Shown: in pieces, positions 57,406-64,000 of the stretch
Layout of the letters: the number at the start of each line of letters is the position of its first letter
Position numbering within the stretch: position 1 is the first letter of the stretch
Assembly (NCBI GenBank): GCA_028684915.1
Contig: JAQUEZ010000005.1
Span: 20,526 to 84,525, forward strand
Source of the DNA: Desulfobulbus sp.
Lineage (GTDB): Bacteria; Desulfobacterota; Desulfobulbia; Desulfobulbales; Desulfobulbaceae
Reading direction: 5' to 3'
DNA length: 64,000 bases
Translations under genes and position numbers: made by a program
The notes under the pieces: model-generated
The model's database searches: none
What the model was told of the DNA's origin: nothing
Seen by the model: the letters and a program-made list of their open reading frames with translations, nothing else

Positions 57406-57974
57406 CCGTCTATCCCCTGGTTGGCGAGCTGATCGGCCCGACTGTTCTGCGCCCTGGGCACATGACTGACCGACCATTTGCGCAACCGGGAAAGCCGCTG
57501 CTGCACCTGCTGAAACAGTGGCAGCAGGGTTTCGTTTTTCACCTTATACCGCCCCTGAATCTGGCGGACAATCAATTCTGAGTCAAGGCATATAGCCAGT
57601 TCCTCGCAGCCAAACTGTAAAGCCTCATCCAGACCAAGAATCAGTGCCCGGTATTCGGCAACATTATTGGTGCAGGTCCCCAGATACGACGAGTGGACAA
57701 TCAACTCGTCACCGGCGGGTGAAAACAGCACCGCACCGGCTCCGGCTTGTCCGGGATTGCCTCGAGATGCGCCATCGGTGAACAACCGGTAACATCCGCC
57801 AGCGACAACAGGGGATGGAGGCACAGGAGACGCCGGTTTTCGTCCTGGCGCCTGGCCTGCACCTGCGATCAGCTGCCGCAGTTGTTCCTGATCCGCCCCC
57901 GGAAACAACGCTTCCAGGGTGGTGTCATCCAAATGCCTGGCAAGATGCTGCAGGACCTGGTCCCGCTTCAGCAT
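57393..57974 (-). CDS. rnhA: Ribonuclease HI-family protein
   Basis: 193 residues from the ATG at 57974 (MLKRDQVLQHLARHL), just after the zinc-ribbon gene stop. The first ~60 residues are a helical extension with a Pro-rich linker; the rest is an RNase H domain. Catalytic acidic residues are seen in FTDGASRGNPG (Asp), NNVAEYRAL (Glu), CLDSELIV (Asp) and HVPRAQNSRAD (His, Asp). The NNVAEY and QNSRADQLAN forms resemble the reverse-transcriptase-like RNase H group (RNase HI of the archaeal/Bacillus YpdQ type). It removes RNA from RNA-DNA hybrids. Confidence 0.88.
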   Translation of the reverse strand: MLKRDQVLQHLARHLDDTTLEALFPGADQEQLRQLIAGAGQAPGRKPASPVPPSPVVAGGCYRLFTDGASRGNPGQAGAGAVLFSPAGDELIVHSSYLGTCTNNVAEYRALILGLDEALQFGCEELAICLDSELIVRQIQGRYKVKNETLLPLFQQVQQRLSRLRKWSVSHVPRAQNSRADQLANQGIDGRND

Positions 57975-57981
57975 CTCAGAC

Positions 57982-58707
57982 TCACTCAACGGCGGCTTCC
58001 TCGGTTTCTCGATAATAAAGAATCCGCTGGCAGGTGGGACAAAGATTGAGCTTTTCGGCCTTGCGCACCTCGATAACCTGCTGCGGCGGCAGGGACATGT
58101 AACAGCCCTGGCAAACGCTGCCATTGATCGGCACCACTGCTAATCCGTCGCGCTTGGCAAGCAGCATGCTGTAGCGTTTAAGATAGGGGCCTTCCAACTC
58201 CGCAGCCTCGGTCTCCCGCTGATTGACCACGGATTTTTTCGTCTGATCGATCCGGTGGATTTCCTTATCCACGTTCTCGATCTCCTCGGTCAACAGCTCT
58301 TGCTCACCAGAACAGAGATTCTCAAGCTCGCCCACTTCCAGCTCCAATTGTTCGATCTGTTCGATGAACTGAAGGATGCGGTCTTCGCTTTCTTTGAGGA
58401 CTTTTTTATTTTCCTCGATCTCTTTCAAAAGCGCCTGGTGCTCACGGCTGGTCTGGACCTGCATCATCTTATTCTGCCGATCCTTGACCCGGGCACCAGC
58501 GTCGTCGTGCTCGATCTTGGTCTCCCGCTGCTTCTGATTGAGCAGTTCAATTTTGGCGCGATGGGTGGCTATAGCTTCCTGCTTCTCCGCAATGGCCAGC
58601 TCTCGACCGGTAATAATCGCCTGGTGTTTGGCAATGGCTTTATCAAACCCAGCGATCTCACTATCAACGGCCTGCAGCTTGATCAGTTTGAATATTTCCT
58701 CTTTCAA
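57982..58707 (-). CDS. Coiled-coil protein with C-terminal C4 zinc ribbon (DUF164 family)
   Basis: 241 residues. A TTG at 58707 is preferred as start because GAGGAG lies 7 nt upstream; it begins KEEIFKLIKLQAVDSEI as in the family. A long antiparallel coiled coil (~5-180, heavy in Glu/Gln/Lys) is followed by a zinc ribbon with CQGCYMSL and CPTCQRIL. Family members occur in the Nif3-like/rnhA neighbourhood of many bacteria; a nucleic-acid role is assumed but not proven. The gene is packed between Nif3-like and rnhA. Confidence 0.85.
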   Translation of the reverse strand: MKEEIFKLIKLQAVDSEIAGFDKAIAKHQAIITGRELAIAEKQEAIATHRAKIELLNQKQRETKIEHDDAGARVKDRQNKMMQVQTSREHQALLKEIEENKKVLKESEDRILQFIEQIEQLELEVGELENLCSGEQELLTEEIENVDKEIHRIDQTKKSVVNQRETEAAELEGPYLKRYSMLLAKRDGLAVVPINGSVCQGCYMSLPPQQVIEVRKAEKLNLCPTCQRILYYRETEEAAVE

Positions 58708-58791
58708 TGATAAACTCCTCAATCGGTAAGTCTTAGGTTTACTTATAAAAATAAATCAGGAAAGGCATGACGACTTGCGGCCAGGCTTTCC

Positions 58792-59610
58792 TTAGCAAAA
58801 ACTACTTCCCGCCAACCGCAAAGGTGGTTTTTGGCAGGCAACATCAATGGTCAAAGCCCAGCCCCGCTGTTCAGCCTCCCGGCACAGCCGGTCGCGTAGC
58901 GGCGCCATGGCCGGATTCTCCGTGGCAAAATGACCGCCATCAAGCAGCCATAAGCCTGCGTCTTCCGCCCAACGAGCCACGGAGTGTTTCACTTCGGCGG
59001 TGAGAAAAACATCAGCCCCGCTTCGCTTGGCGAGCTCGGCAAAATCGGAACAGGATCCTCCACAGACCGCGACGGTTGCCACCTGTTCCGGCCGGGGACC
59101 AGCTTCTAGTAGCCATGGCGTCTGGAGGGCCTTATGAATGCAAGCGAGGAAAGATTCAGGAGAATGGGGGTGGCAATAGGTGCCGATTTGCCCTAGACCG
59201 CAGGTCTCCGGGCAGCCGCTTTTGGATGGCTGTAAAGGCCGCAGTTGTTGCAGCCCCAAAATACGCGCCAGATGGCCACTGACCCCATCGGGGACACTAT
59301 CAAAATTGGTGTGGCTGGCGATGACGCTGATCTGGTTTTGGGTGGCAAGAGCAAGGAATCTGCCGGTGGGGGTATCGGTACGGAATGCTTTGAGAGGCCG
59401 GAAAATGATGGGGTGGTGGGTGAGGATGAGATCGTAGCAGCCGCGGGCGGCTTCCTCAGCAAGGGAACAGGTCGGATCTAGAGCCAGGAGGAGCCGATGG
59501 ACCGGTTGCCTGGGATCCCCCACCAGAAGGCCGACATTATCCCAGTCTTCTGCTAGGTGTTCCGGAGTTATGAGATGCAGTATTTCGAGAAAGTCTTGTA
59601 CGGTAGGCAC
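58792..59610 (-). CDS. Nif3-like dinuclear metal centre protein (GTP cyclohydrolase I type 2 family)
   Basis: 272 residues from the GTG at 59610 (PTVQDFLEILHLITPEHLAEDWDNVGLLVGDP). The two-metal site is formed by LTHHPIIFRPLKAF, ASHTNFDSVPDGV and C-terminal AEVKHSVA with DGGHFATE. Members form hexameric rings; some have weak cyclohydrolase activity, most are uncharacterised. The open frame reaches an ATG at 59643, but that ATG lies inside a terminator stem, so the GTG is better. No insertion of the PII-like domain seen in longer homologues. Confidence 0.87.
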   Translation of the reverse strand: MPTVQDFLEILHLITPEHLAEDWDNVGLLVGDPRQPVHRLLLALDPTCSLAEEAARGCYDLILTHHPIIFRPLKAFRTDTPTGRFLALATQNQISVIASHTNFDSVPDGVSGHLARILGLQQLRPLQPSKSGCPETCGLGQIGTYCHPHSPESFLACIHKALQTPWLLEAGPRPEQVATVAVCGGSCSDFAELAKRSGADVFLTAEVKHSVARWAEDAGLWLLDGGHFATENPAMAPLRDRLCREAEQRGWALTIDVACQKPPLRLAGSSFC

Positions 59611-59627
59611 TCTTTCGTACTCAGTAA

Positions 59628-59664
59628 AGAAAAAGAGGTACATCCTTGAAGATGTACCTCTTTT
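59628..59664 (-). terminator. Rho-independent terminator of the tRNA(CAT) upstream of the Nif3-like gene
   Basis: AAAGAGGTACATC and GATGTACCTCTTT form a perfect 13-bp stem with a 6-nt loop, followed on the minus strand by TTTTTCTTT. Confidence 0.85.
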
Positions 59665-59803
59665 CAGACATTTTTTTCAATGCCTCGCTGATCTGTCAGC
59701 CATGATTGCCGGTCAAATTTCAACGTGTTCAATTACGTATTCAAATCAGGTAGCTTATAAATTGGAGCGATCCAGAATACACACAATCACTCTGCCGAAA
59801 ATA

Positions 59804-59880
59804 TGGTGGGCCCACCTGGACTCGAACCAGGGACCGACCGGTTATGAGCCGGTGGCTCTAGCCAACTGAGCTATAGGCCC
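59804..59880 (-). tRNA. tRNA with CAT anticodon, probably tRNA-Ile2 (lysidine type)
   Basis: 77 nt with encoded CCA. Acceptor GGGCCTA/TGGGCCC with wobble, D arm AGCTCAGTTGGCTAGAGC, anticodon stem ACCGG/CCGGT around loop CTCATAA, T arm CCCTGGTTCGAGTCCAGG. The overall form resembles CAT tRNAs modified by TilS to read AUA. Decision between Met and Ile2 needs identity-element scoring. Confidence 0.9.
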
Positions 59881-59901
59881 GAAAGCTACAGTAAACATAG
59901 C

Positions 59902-59929
59902 ATAATACCAGGGAATCGAAAAAGGTCAA
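59902..59929 (-). promoter_or_regulatory. Promoter of the second tRNA(CAT)
   Basis: On the minus strand TTGACC (59929-59924) and TATTAT (59907-59902), 16 nt apart, 22 nt upstream of the mature tRNA. Confidence 0.6.
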
Positions 59930-60093
59930 CACTTTTTCATATTTTTCCAGAAAATCAGGGCGCTGCCCGAAAAGCCTTAAAAAAACAGCAAACGATTCTG
60001 GCATATTGAAACAAGTATGCATACGGTAAGCAGCAATCCGCAGTCGGCTTAGGTTACGCCCGACAAGGGCTCTCCCAATTCAGGCAGGTGACC

Positions 60094-61911
60094 ATGCTCT
60101 ACAACAACTTGCTCTACTTTCTGGTGGTTATTTTTGTCTTTTCCACCAACACTCCGGCAGCCAAACCCGCATTATCCATGCCCTGGACCCTGGTGGCGAT
60201 TGGTGCAACCTATTGGCTCTATGCCCAAATCGCCGCCCGCCTCTATGCCCGCGCTGGTCATAGCCCCAATGGCTACTTTGCCGCTGAAAAAAAGCTCTCT
60301 ATCCTGGCAGTAGTGGTGTTTATGGGTTTGGTGTATCTCCTCGACATCAAGCACTTTCTCAATCCGCTCTCGCTGGGAGGCCGGTTACCGGTACTTAGTG
60401 ACCTGGCAGGTCTGGCAGGCTTTTTTCTTCTCCTAGCTTTGATGTGGCGGGCAGCACGCAACCGCTACGAACAAATTTTCCAGCGAGCGTACAGTACCTT
60501 GGCCTTTATCCGCTCCAACTTCAAGGCCAACCTGCCCATCGTTTTACCTTGGCTCAGCCTGTCGCTGGTCTTTGACGCCCTACAGTTGCTGCCTTTTCCC
60601 CAGTTGCGGCAGTTGCTTCGTTCTCCCTGGGGCGATCTGGTCCTCTTTCTCCTTTTTCTAGTCTTCCTGACCCTGGTTTTTCCTCCCCTGGTCCGTTTTC
60701 TTTGGGGATGCACCCCGCTACCTGCAAGCCCTTTGCGCGACCGGCTGCTGGCCTTCTGCAAGACCCAGGGATTCGATTCAGAAATCTACATCTGGCCCCT
60801 GTTCGAAGGACAGGTCCTGACCGCCGGCATCATGGGCATCGTCCCCAAACTGCGTTACCTCCTGATCACACCAGCTCTTCTGGAGACCCTGAACCAGGAT
60901 GAACTCGACAGCGTGCTGGCCCATGAAATCGGCCACGTCAAGCATCTCCATCTCATCCTCTACATGACCCTGTTTCTCGGATTCAGCCTTCTGGCCGGCG
61001 CAGTGGCCACACCGCTGCCGCACCTGATCCTCTCAAGCGATCTTTTTTACACCGTGCTGCCATACCTGCCCTTCAGCCCGGAAAATGTGCTCGGCGTTCT
61101 CGCCACCGTTCCCCTGCTGGCACTGATGTTGGTCTACTTTCGCTTTATCTTTGGTTATTTCATCCGCAACTTCGAAAGGCAAGCCGATGCCTATGTCTTT
61201 CACGCCCAGGGGACCAGCTGGCCGCTGATCAATTCTTTTGAAAAAATCGCAAGTTTAAGCGGCGGTAACCGGGACGAAAAAAACTGGCACCATTACGGCA
61301 TCGGCGAGCGAATTGATTATCTTCACCTCTGCGAAAACGATCGCACCCAAATCACCCGTCATAAACGCAAGCTCCACAGAACCCTTCTTGCCTACTTCGT
61401 CATTATCGGCCTGCTTGTCTTTGGCCTGCATCACATGAATACCGGTAAGCTTTCCGAGGAGTACGAGGCAAAATACGCTGAAGCCGTCTTGATGCAGAAG
61501 GTGCGGCAGGAACCGAAAAACAGCCTCTGGCTGATCTATTTAGGCGACTTTCTTCAAAGTCGGCAGATGGAACACAAGGCAGTTGAGGCCTATGAGCGAG
61601 CAATTAAACTCACACCGATGAATGCAGAGCTCAACAACAACCTGGCCTGGCTCCTGCTCACCACCAAAGACCCCACCATTCGCAATGCGGATCGAGCCCT
61701 GACCTTGGCGCTCACAGCAGCGATGATCAATGAACGGGGCCATGTCCTCGACACCCTGGCAACGGCCTACTGGGCCAACGGCATGATCGACAAAGCAGTG
61801 GAAACAGAGCAGCGGGCATTCCGCCTGGACCCGAAAAACCAACCCTATTATCTGGAGCAATTGGGAAAATTTAAGAGCAAACGATGGGACGAAGAGAATC
61901 TAACCCCGTAA
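60094..61911 (+). CDS. M48-family membrane metalloprotease with C-terminal TPRs
   Basis: 605 residues from the ATG at 60094, with AGGTGA just upstream. Several membrane helices occupy 1-235; the zinc site is H277EIGH281 in VLAHEIGHVKHLHL, with the third ligand in NFERQADAYVF. More helices follow (~290-370), and a TM at ~435-455 precedes a soluble tail with TPR-like repeats (AYERAIKLTPMNAELNNNLAWLL, then AVETEQRAFRLDPKNQPYYL). M48 proteases such as HtpX cut misfolded membrane proteins. The TPRs suggest partner or substrate docking. It converges with the HD-domain gene, 14 nt apart. Confidence 0.88.
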   Translation: MLYNNLLYFLVVIFVFSTNTPAAKPALSMPWTLVAIGATYWLYAQIAARLYARAGHSPNGYFAAEKKLSILAVVVFMGLVYLLDIKHFLNPLSLGGRLPVLSDLAGLAGFFLLLALMWRAARNRYEQIFQRAYSTLAFIRSNFKANLPIVLPWLSLSLVFDALQLLPFPQLRQLLRSPWGDLVLFLLFLVFLTLVFPPLVRFLWGCTPLPASPLRDRLLAFCKTQGFDSEIYIWPLFEGQVLTAGIMGIVPKLRYLLITPALLETLNQDELDSVLAHEIGHVKHLHLILYMTLFLGFSLLAGAVATPLPHLILSSDLFYTVLPYLPFSPENVLGVLATVPLLALMLVYFRFIFGYFIRNFERQADAYVFHAQGTSWPLINSFEKIASLSGGNRDEKNWHHYGIGERIDYLHLCENDRTQITRHKRKLHRTLLAYFVIIGLLVFGLHHMNTGKLSEEYEAKYAEAVLMQKVRQEPKNSLWLIYLGDFLQSRQMEHKAVEAYERAIKLTPMNAELNNNLAWLLLTTKDPTIRNADRALTLALTAAMINERGHVLDTLATAYWANGMIDKAVETEQRAFRLDPKNQPYYLEQLGKFKSKRWDEENLTP

Positions 61912-61925
61912 GGCGCCCACGCCTC

Positions 61926-63194
61926 TTAAAGAAGCATGCTGGGTAAATCGAGATCCATGCGATCAACGGCAGCGGCAAAGGCTTTGACCACAGTTGCATC
62001 AAAGCCGCTGTCGGTATCGGCAAGGATCCTGGCCTTAGCTTGCAGAGGCGAAAGCGCTGCGTGCTGCGGGGGGTTGTCGGTAGTCAGAAAGTCGTACGCA
62101 TCGGCAATGGCAAGGATTCTGGCGCCAAGAGGAGGCTCAACGGCCGCCTCTTTTGCAGCCTGACCGGGTTCGGCATACTGCCCGATAAGCATCGGCAAAA
62201 TTCGCCCCATAGGTCCGCTAAGGGGATGCGCTTCCGCAAACGGCTCTCCACGAAGGGATGAAGGCAAGCGGTTAATTCGGGCGGCTTTAAGCAAGATGGA
62301 ACGGCTGATTTTGAGATGCCCGATGTCGTGCAGCAGGGCCGCCGAACGGATATCCTCAATATCCTCCTTCTCCAGCCCCATGGACGCGGCAATGCGGGTG
62401 GCATAGATGGAAACCCGAAAACAATGGTTTTCCTTGTCCTCGTCCTGGGCAATGAAATGCCGCATGATGATCAATAATCCCTGGTAGGTCTGGCGCAATT
62501 CTTCCACCTTGTTTTTGTTGCGTTCATACAAGGTTCCCATGGTATAGGCGGTCACCAGAAGAATGCAGCCCCAGGAGACGATATGGTACCACTGGTTGTT
62601 TCCGCCAACCCCGGCAAACTGAACACTGTCGAAACGACCAGGGTTGCAATAGTTGACCAAGCCGACCAGTAGAATGGAGGCAAAGGCGGTGAGCACCGCC
62701 TGACGACGGCCAAAGATATAGGCGGAAACCACGGCAGGCAGAGTGTACAAGCCCAAGAGCAGGTACTGGGAGGCAATGGAATAGTTGAGCATCCAGGCGA
62801 TTCCGAGCATGGCAAGAACAATCCAAAGCTCTTTGGTCAACTGGGTCCAGCGCTGCATTGCAGAATTCCCCGCCGCCTTTGCCGTTCGCCCCTTGCCAGG
62901 GTACAGATCTTTATCGCCCTCCGGAGCGGCATTTCCCTCCTGTTCTCTCTGCAGGGCCTCCTGAGCAGGAAGAAACAGGGCGACGGCCCCCAACTCCTCC
63001 AGATGTTCAATCACCAGTTGTCCGGTTTCTTTTGCCACGTTGCGACTGAGAACCACCGGCAGGCTTTTCAAGAGCAGGGGGATTTTTTCCGGCGGAATAC
63101 TCTTAGCCCGCTTCTCCAGATAGGCGATAATCTGCGTTTCATCGGCGTCCGGGGAAAGTGCTTTAAGGATGAGCGAGCCTTTGTTATTATCCAT
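61926..63194 (-). CDS. Membrane HD-domain phosphohydrolase-like protein lacking the GYP motif
   Basis: 422 residues from MDNN at 63194. A small N-terminal alpha/beta domain (~1-78) and a polar linker precede four or five membrane helices (~122-222). A cytoplasmic HD domain follows, with H257 (ENHCFRV), H289-D290 (ALLHDIGHLKI) and a later D in ILAIADAYDFLTTD. The usual HHExxDGxGYP of HD-GYP c-di-GMP phosphodiesterases is replaced by a short QYAEPGQAAKEAA stretch, so the group's activity is uncertain. It may act as a receptor or on another nucleotide. Confidence 0.82.
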   Translation of the reverse strand: MDNNKGSLILKALSPDADETQIIAYLEKRAKSIPPEKIPLLLKSLPVVLSRNVAKETGQLVIEHLEELGAVALFLPAQEALQREQEGNAAPEGDKDLYPGKGRTAKAAGNSAMQRWTQLTKELWIVLAMLGIAWMLNYSIASQYLLLGLYTLPAVVSAYIFGRRQAVLTAFASILLVGLVNYCNPGRFDSVQFAGVGGNNQWYHIVSWGCILLVTAYTMGTLYERNKNKVEELRQTYQGLLIIMRHFIAQDEDKENHCFRVSIYATRIAASMGLEKEDIEDIRSAALLHDIGHLKISRSILLKAARINRLPSSLRGEPFAEAHPLSGPMGRILPMLIGQYAEPGQAAKEAAVEPPLGARILAIADAYDFLTTDNPPQHAALSPLQAKARILADTDSGFDATVVKAFAAAVDRMDLDLPSMLL

Positions 63195-63320
63195 AATTGC
63201 TGCCTTCAACGTTTTTTTACGAAAGCCATGCCGCTGGAAGAGATCATTACTTTAGGCAGTATACGGAAAGGCAATGGACGATTCAAGGCATGGCCCGTCT
63301 TTTCTCCGGAGAAATTCCTT

Positions 63321-64000
63321 TTGAAAACAAACCGAACCCCATGGTTATGGAAAATTGAGCTCATTGCCTTCGGCGTGAGCATCCTGGCAATATTTGCCTT
63401 CCGCATGCAGCTGCTTGGTTGGCGCCCAGCCCTGTTATCGGTGGCCACGACACTGAGTGCAGTGGTCCTGATCGGATTTCTCAGCTTAATGATCCTCTTT
63501 GCCAAACTCCGCTCCGGCAGAGCACAAGGTGCAAGTCGCCACTGCCTCCTTGCAGTCCTTCTTTCACTGCCGGTACTGATCGGCCTCCTCCTCTTGGGTA
63601 TGCGAGGTGCCAAGGCGCCCCCTATCCATGACATCACCACCGACCTAGCCAACCCACCGGCATTTACTGTAGCAGCCACCCAGCGGAGGCCCGGTGACAA
63701 CAGCGCGCTCTATCCAGGAGCTGCCATCGGCGAACAACAGCAGCAGGCCTATCCAGACCTTGCCCCAATAAAAACACCATTAACGCCCGACCTGGCCTAT
63801 ACCCGGGCCATCGCCATTGCCCATGCGCTCGGCTGGCAGGTCGTGTCCCAAAATCTGGCTAATGGAACCATTGAAGCCACTGACCGCTCTCTGGTCTTCG
63901 GTTTTATCGATGACATTGCCCTGCGCATCACGGTTGAGGGCAACGGCTCCCGGATCGATCTTCGCTCCGCCTCCCGTGCCGGAGTCAGTGATCTCGGCGT
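63321..64000 (+). CDS. DUF1499-family membrane protein (3' end outside the window)
   Basis: A continuous plus-strand frame without stop to the window end. Two or three membrane helices (IELIAFGVSILAIFAF, LSVATTLSAVVLIGFLSLMIL, LLAVLLSLPVLIGLLLLGM) precede a soluble domain. In it PIHDITTDLANPPAF, then GWQVVSQN, then DRSLVFGFIDDIALRIT and SRIDLRSASRAGVSDLG match DUF1499. Function unknown; probably envelope. The TTG at 63321 has GGAG 9 nt upstream; an in-frame ATG at 63228 is the alternative start and would add 31 polar residues. At least 226 residues are present. Confidence 0.8.
   Translation, partial: MKTNRTPWLWKIELIAFGVSILAIFAFRMQLLGWRPALLSVATTLSAVVLIGFLSLMILFAKLRSGRAQGASRHCLLAVLLSLPVLIGLLLLGMRGAKAPPIHDITTDLANPPAFTVAATQRRPGDNSALYPGAAIGEQQQQAYPDLAPIKTPLTPDLAYTRAIAIAHALGWQVVSQNLANGTIEATDRSLVFGFIDDIALRITVEGNGSRIDLRSASRAGVSDLG

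Overview
The window reads as the chromosome of a Gram-negative anaerobe of the Desulfobulbales type (Desulfobacterota, relatives of sulfate reducers). This is inferred from gene content and not from a marker phylogeny. Supporting signs are a split P-protein glycine cleavage operon with its own lipoate genes, a selenocysteine-containing SelD, a bd-type oxidase-like pair carrying eight haem c motifs, a fused IspDF, PerR with thiol peroxidase, and a dense set of PAS, GGDEF, HD and MCP sensor proteins. Base composition is moderately GC-rich except around 40.4-41.7 kb.

Layout. 0-2.7 kb: end of a HAD phosphatase, an O-acetylhomoserine sulfhydrylase-like gene, and a VKOR-thioredoxin protein. 2.8-10.1 kb: one long minus-strand operon, lrp - gcvT - small zinc-ribbon gene - gcvH - gcvPA - gcvPB - lipB - lipA, making the whole glycine cleavage machine and its cofactor. 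10.3-12.6 kb: tpx, perR and an ADP-ribosylglycohydrolase. 12.9-15.2 kb: a calcium-binding-repeat protein and a LysR regulator of the selenium-associated type. 15.2-23.8 kb: recCBD. 24.0-30.1 kb: hybrid histidine kinase, PfkB kinase, DUF2971 protein, KdnB-like dehydrogenase. 30.2-37.2 kb: an exported DUF2145 pair, a diguanylate cyclase/phosphodiesterase broken by a 1-nt frameshift, and a chemoreceptor. 37.8-40.2 kb: MauE/DoxX-like, rhodanese and CCG-type Fe-S proteins.

40.2-42.35 kb is a small accessory patch next to a tRNA(CAT). It holds an IS3 orfA fragment, an ArsR-DUF2087-GIY-YIG fusion, and the C-terminal end of a formylglycine-generating-enzyme-fold protein. The codon pattern of that fragment matches an adenine-mutagenised variable region of a diversity-generating retroelement. 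42.5-47.6 kb: groESL, ilvE, a conserved unknown and a methyltransferase. 47.8-51.4 kb: the multihaem bd-like pair. 51.8-54.6 kb: purF and selD, where selD has an in-frame UGA with a hairpin just downstream. 54.6-59.9 kb: peptidase, ispDF, rnpB, rnhA, zinc-ribbon protein, Nif3-like protein and a second tRNA(CAT). 60-64 kb: an M48 protease with TPRs, an HD-domain protein without the GYP motif, and a DUF1499 protein cut by the window end.

The items most worth following are the orphan variable region, the octahaem bd-like complex, the Sec-containing SelD, the unknown gene inside the gcv operon, and a TTCTC/GAGAA palindromic element shared by the perR-tpx and purF-selD spacers. No CRISPR array, rRNA operon, complete insertion sequence or intact prophage was seen.
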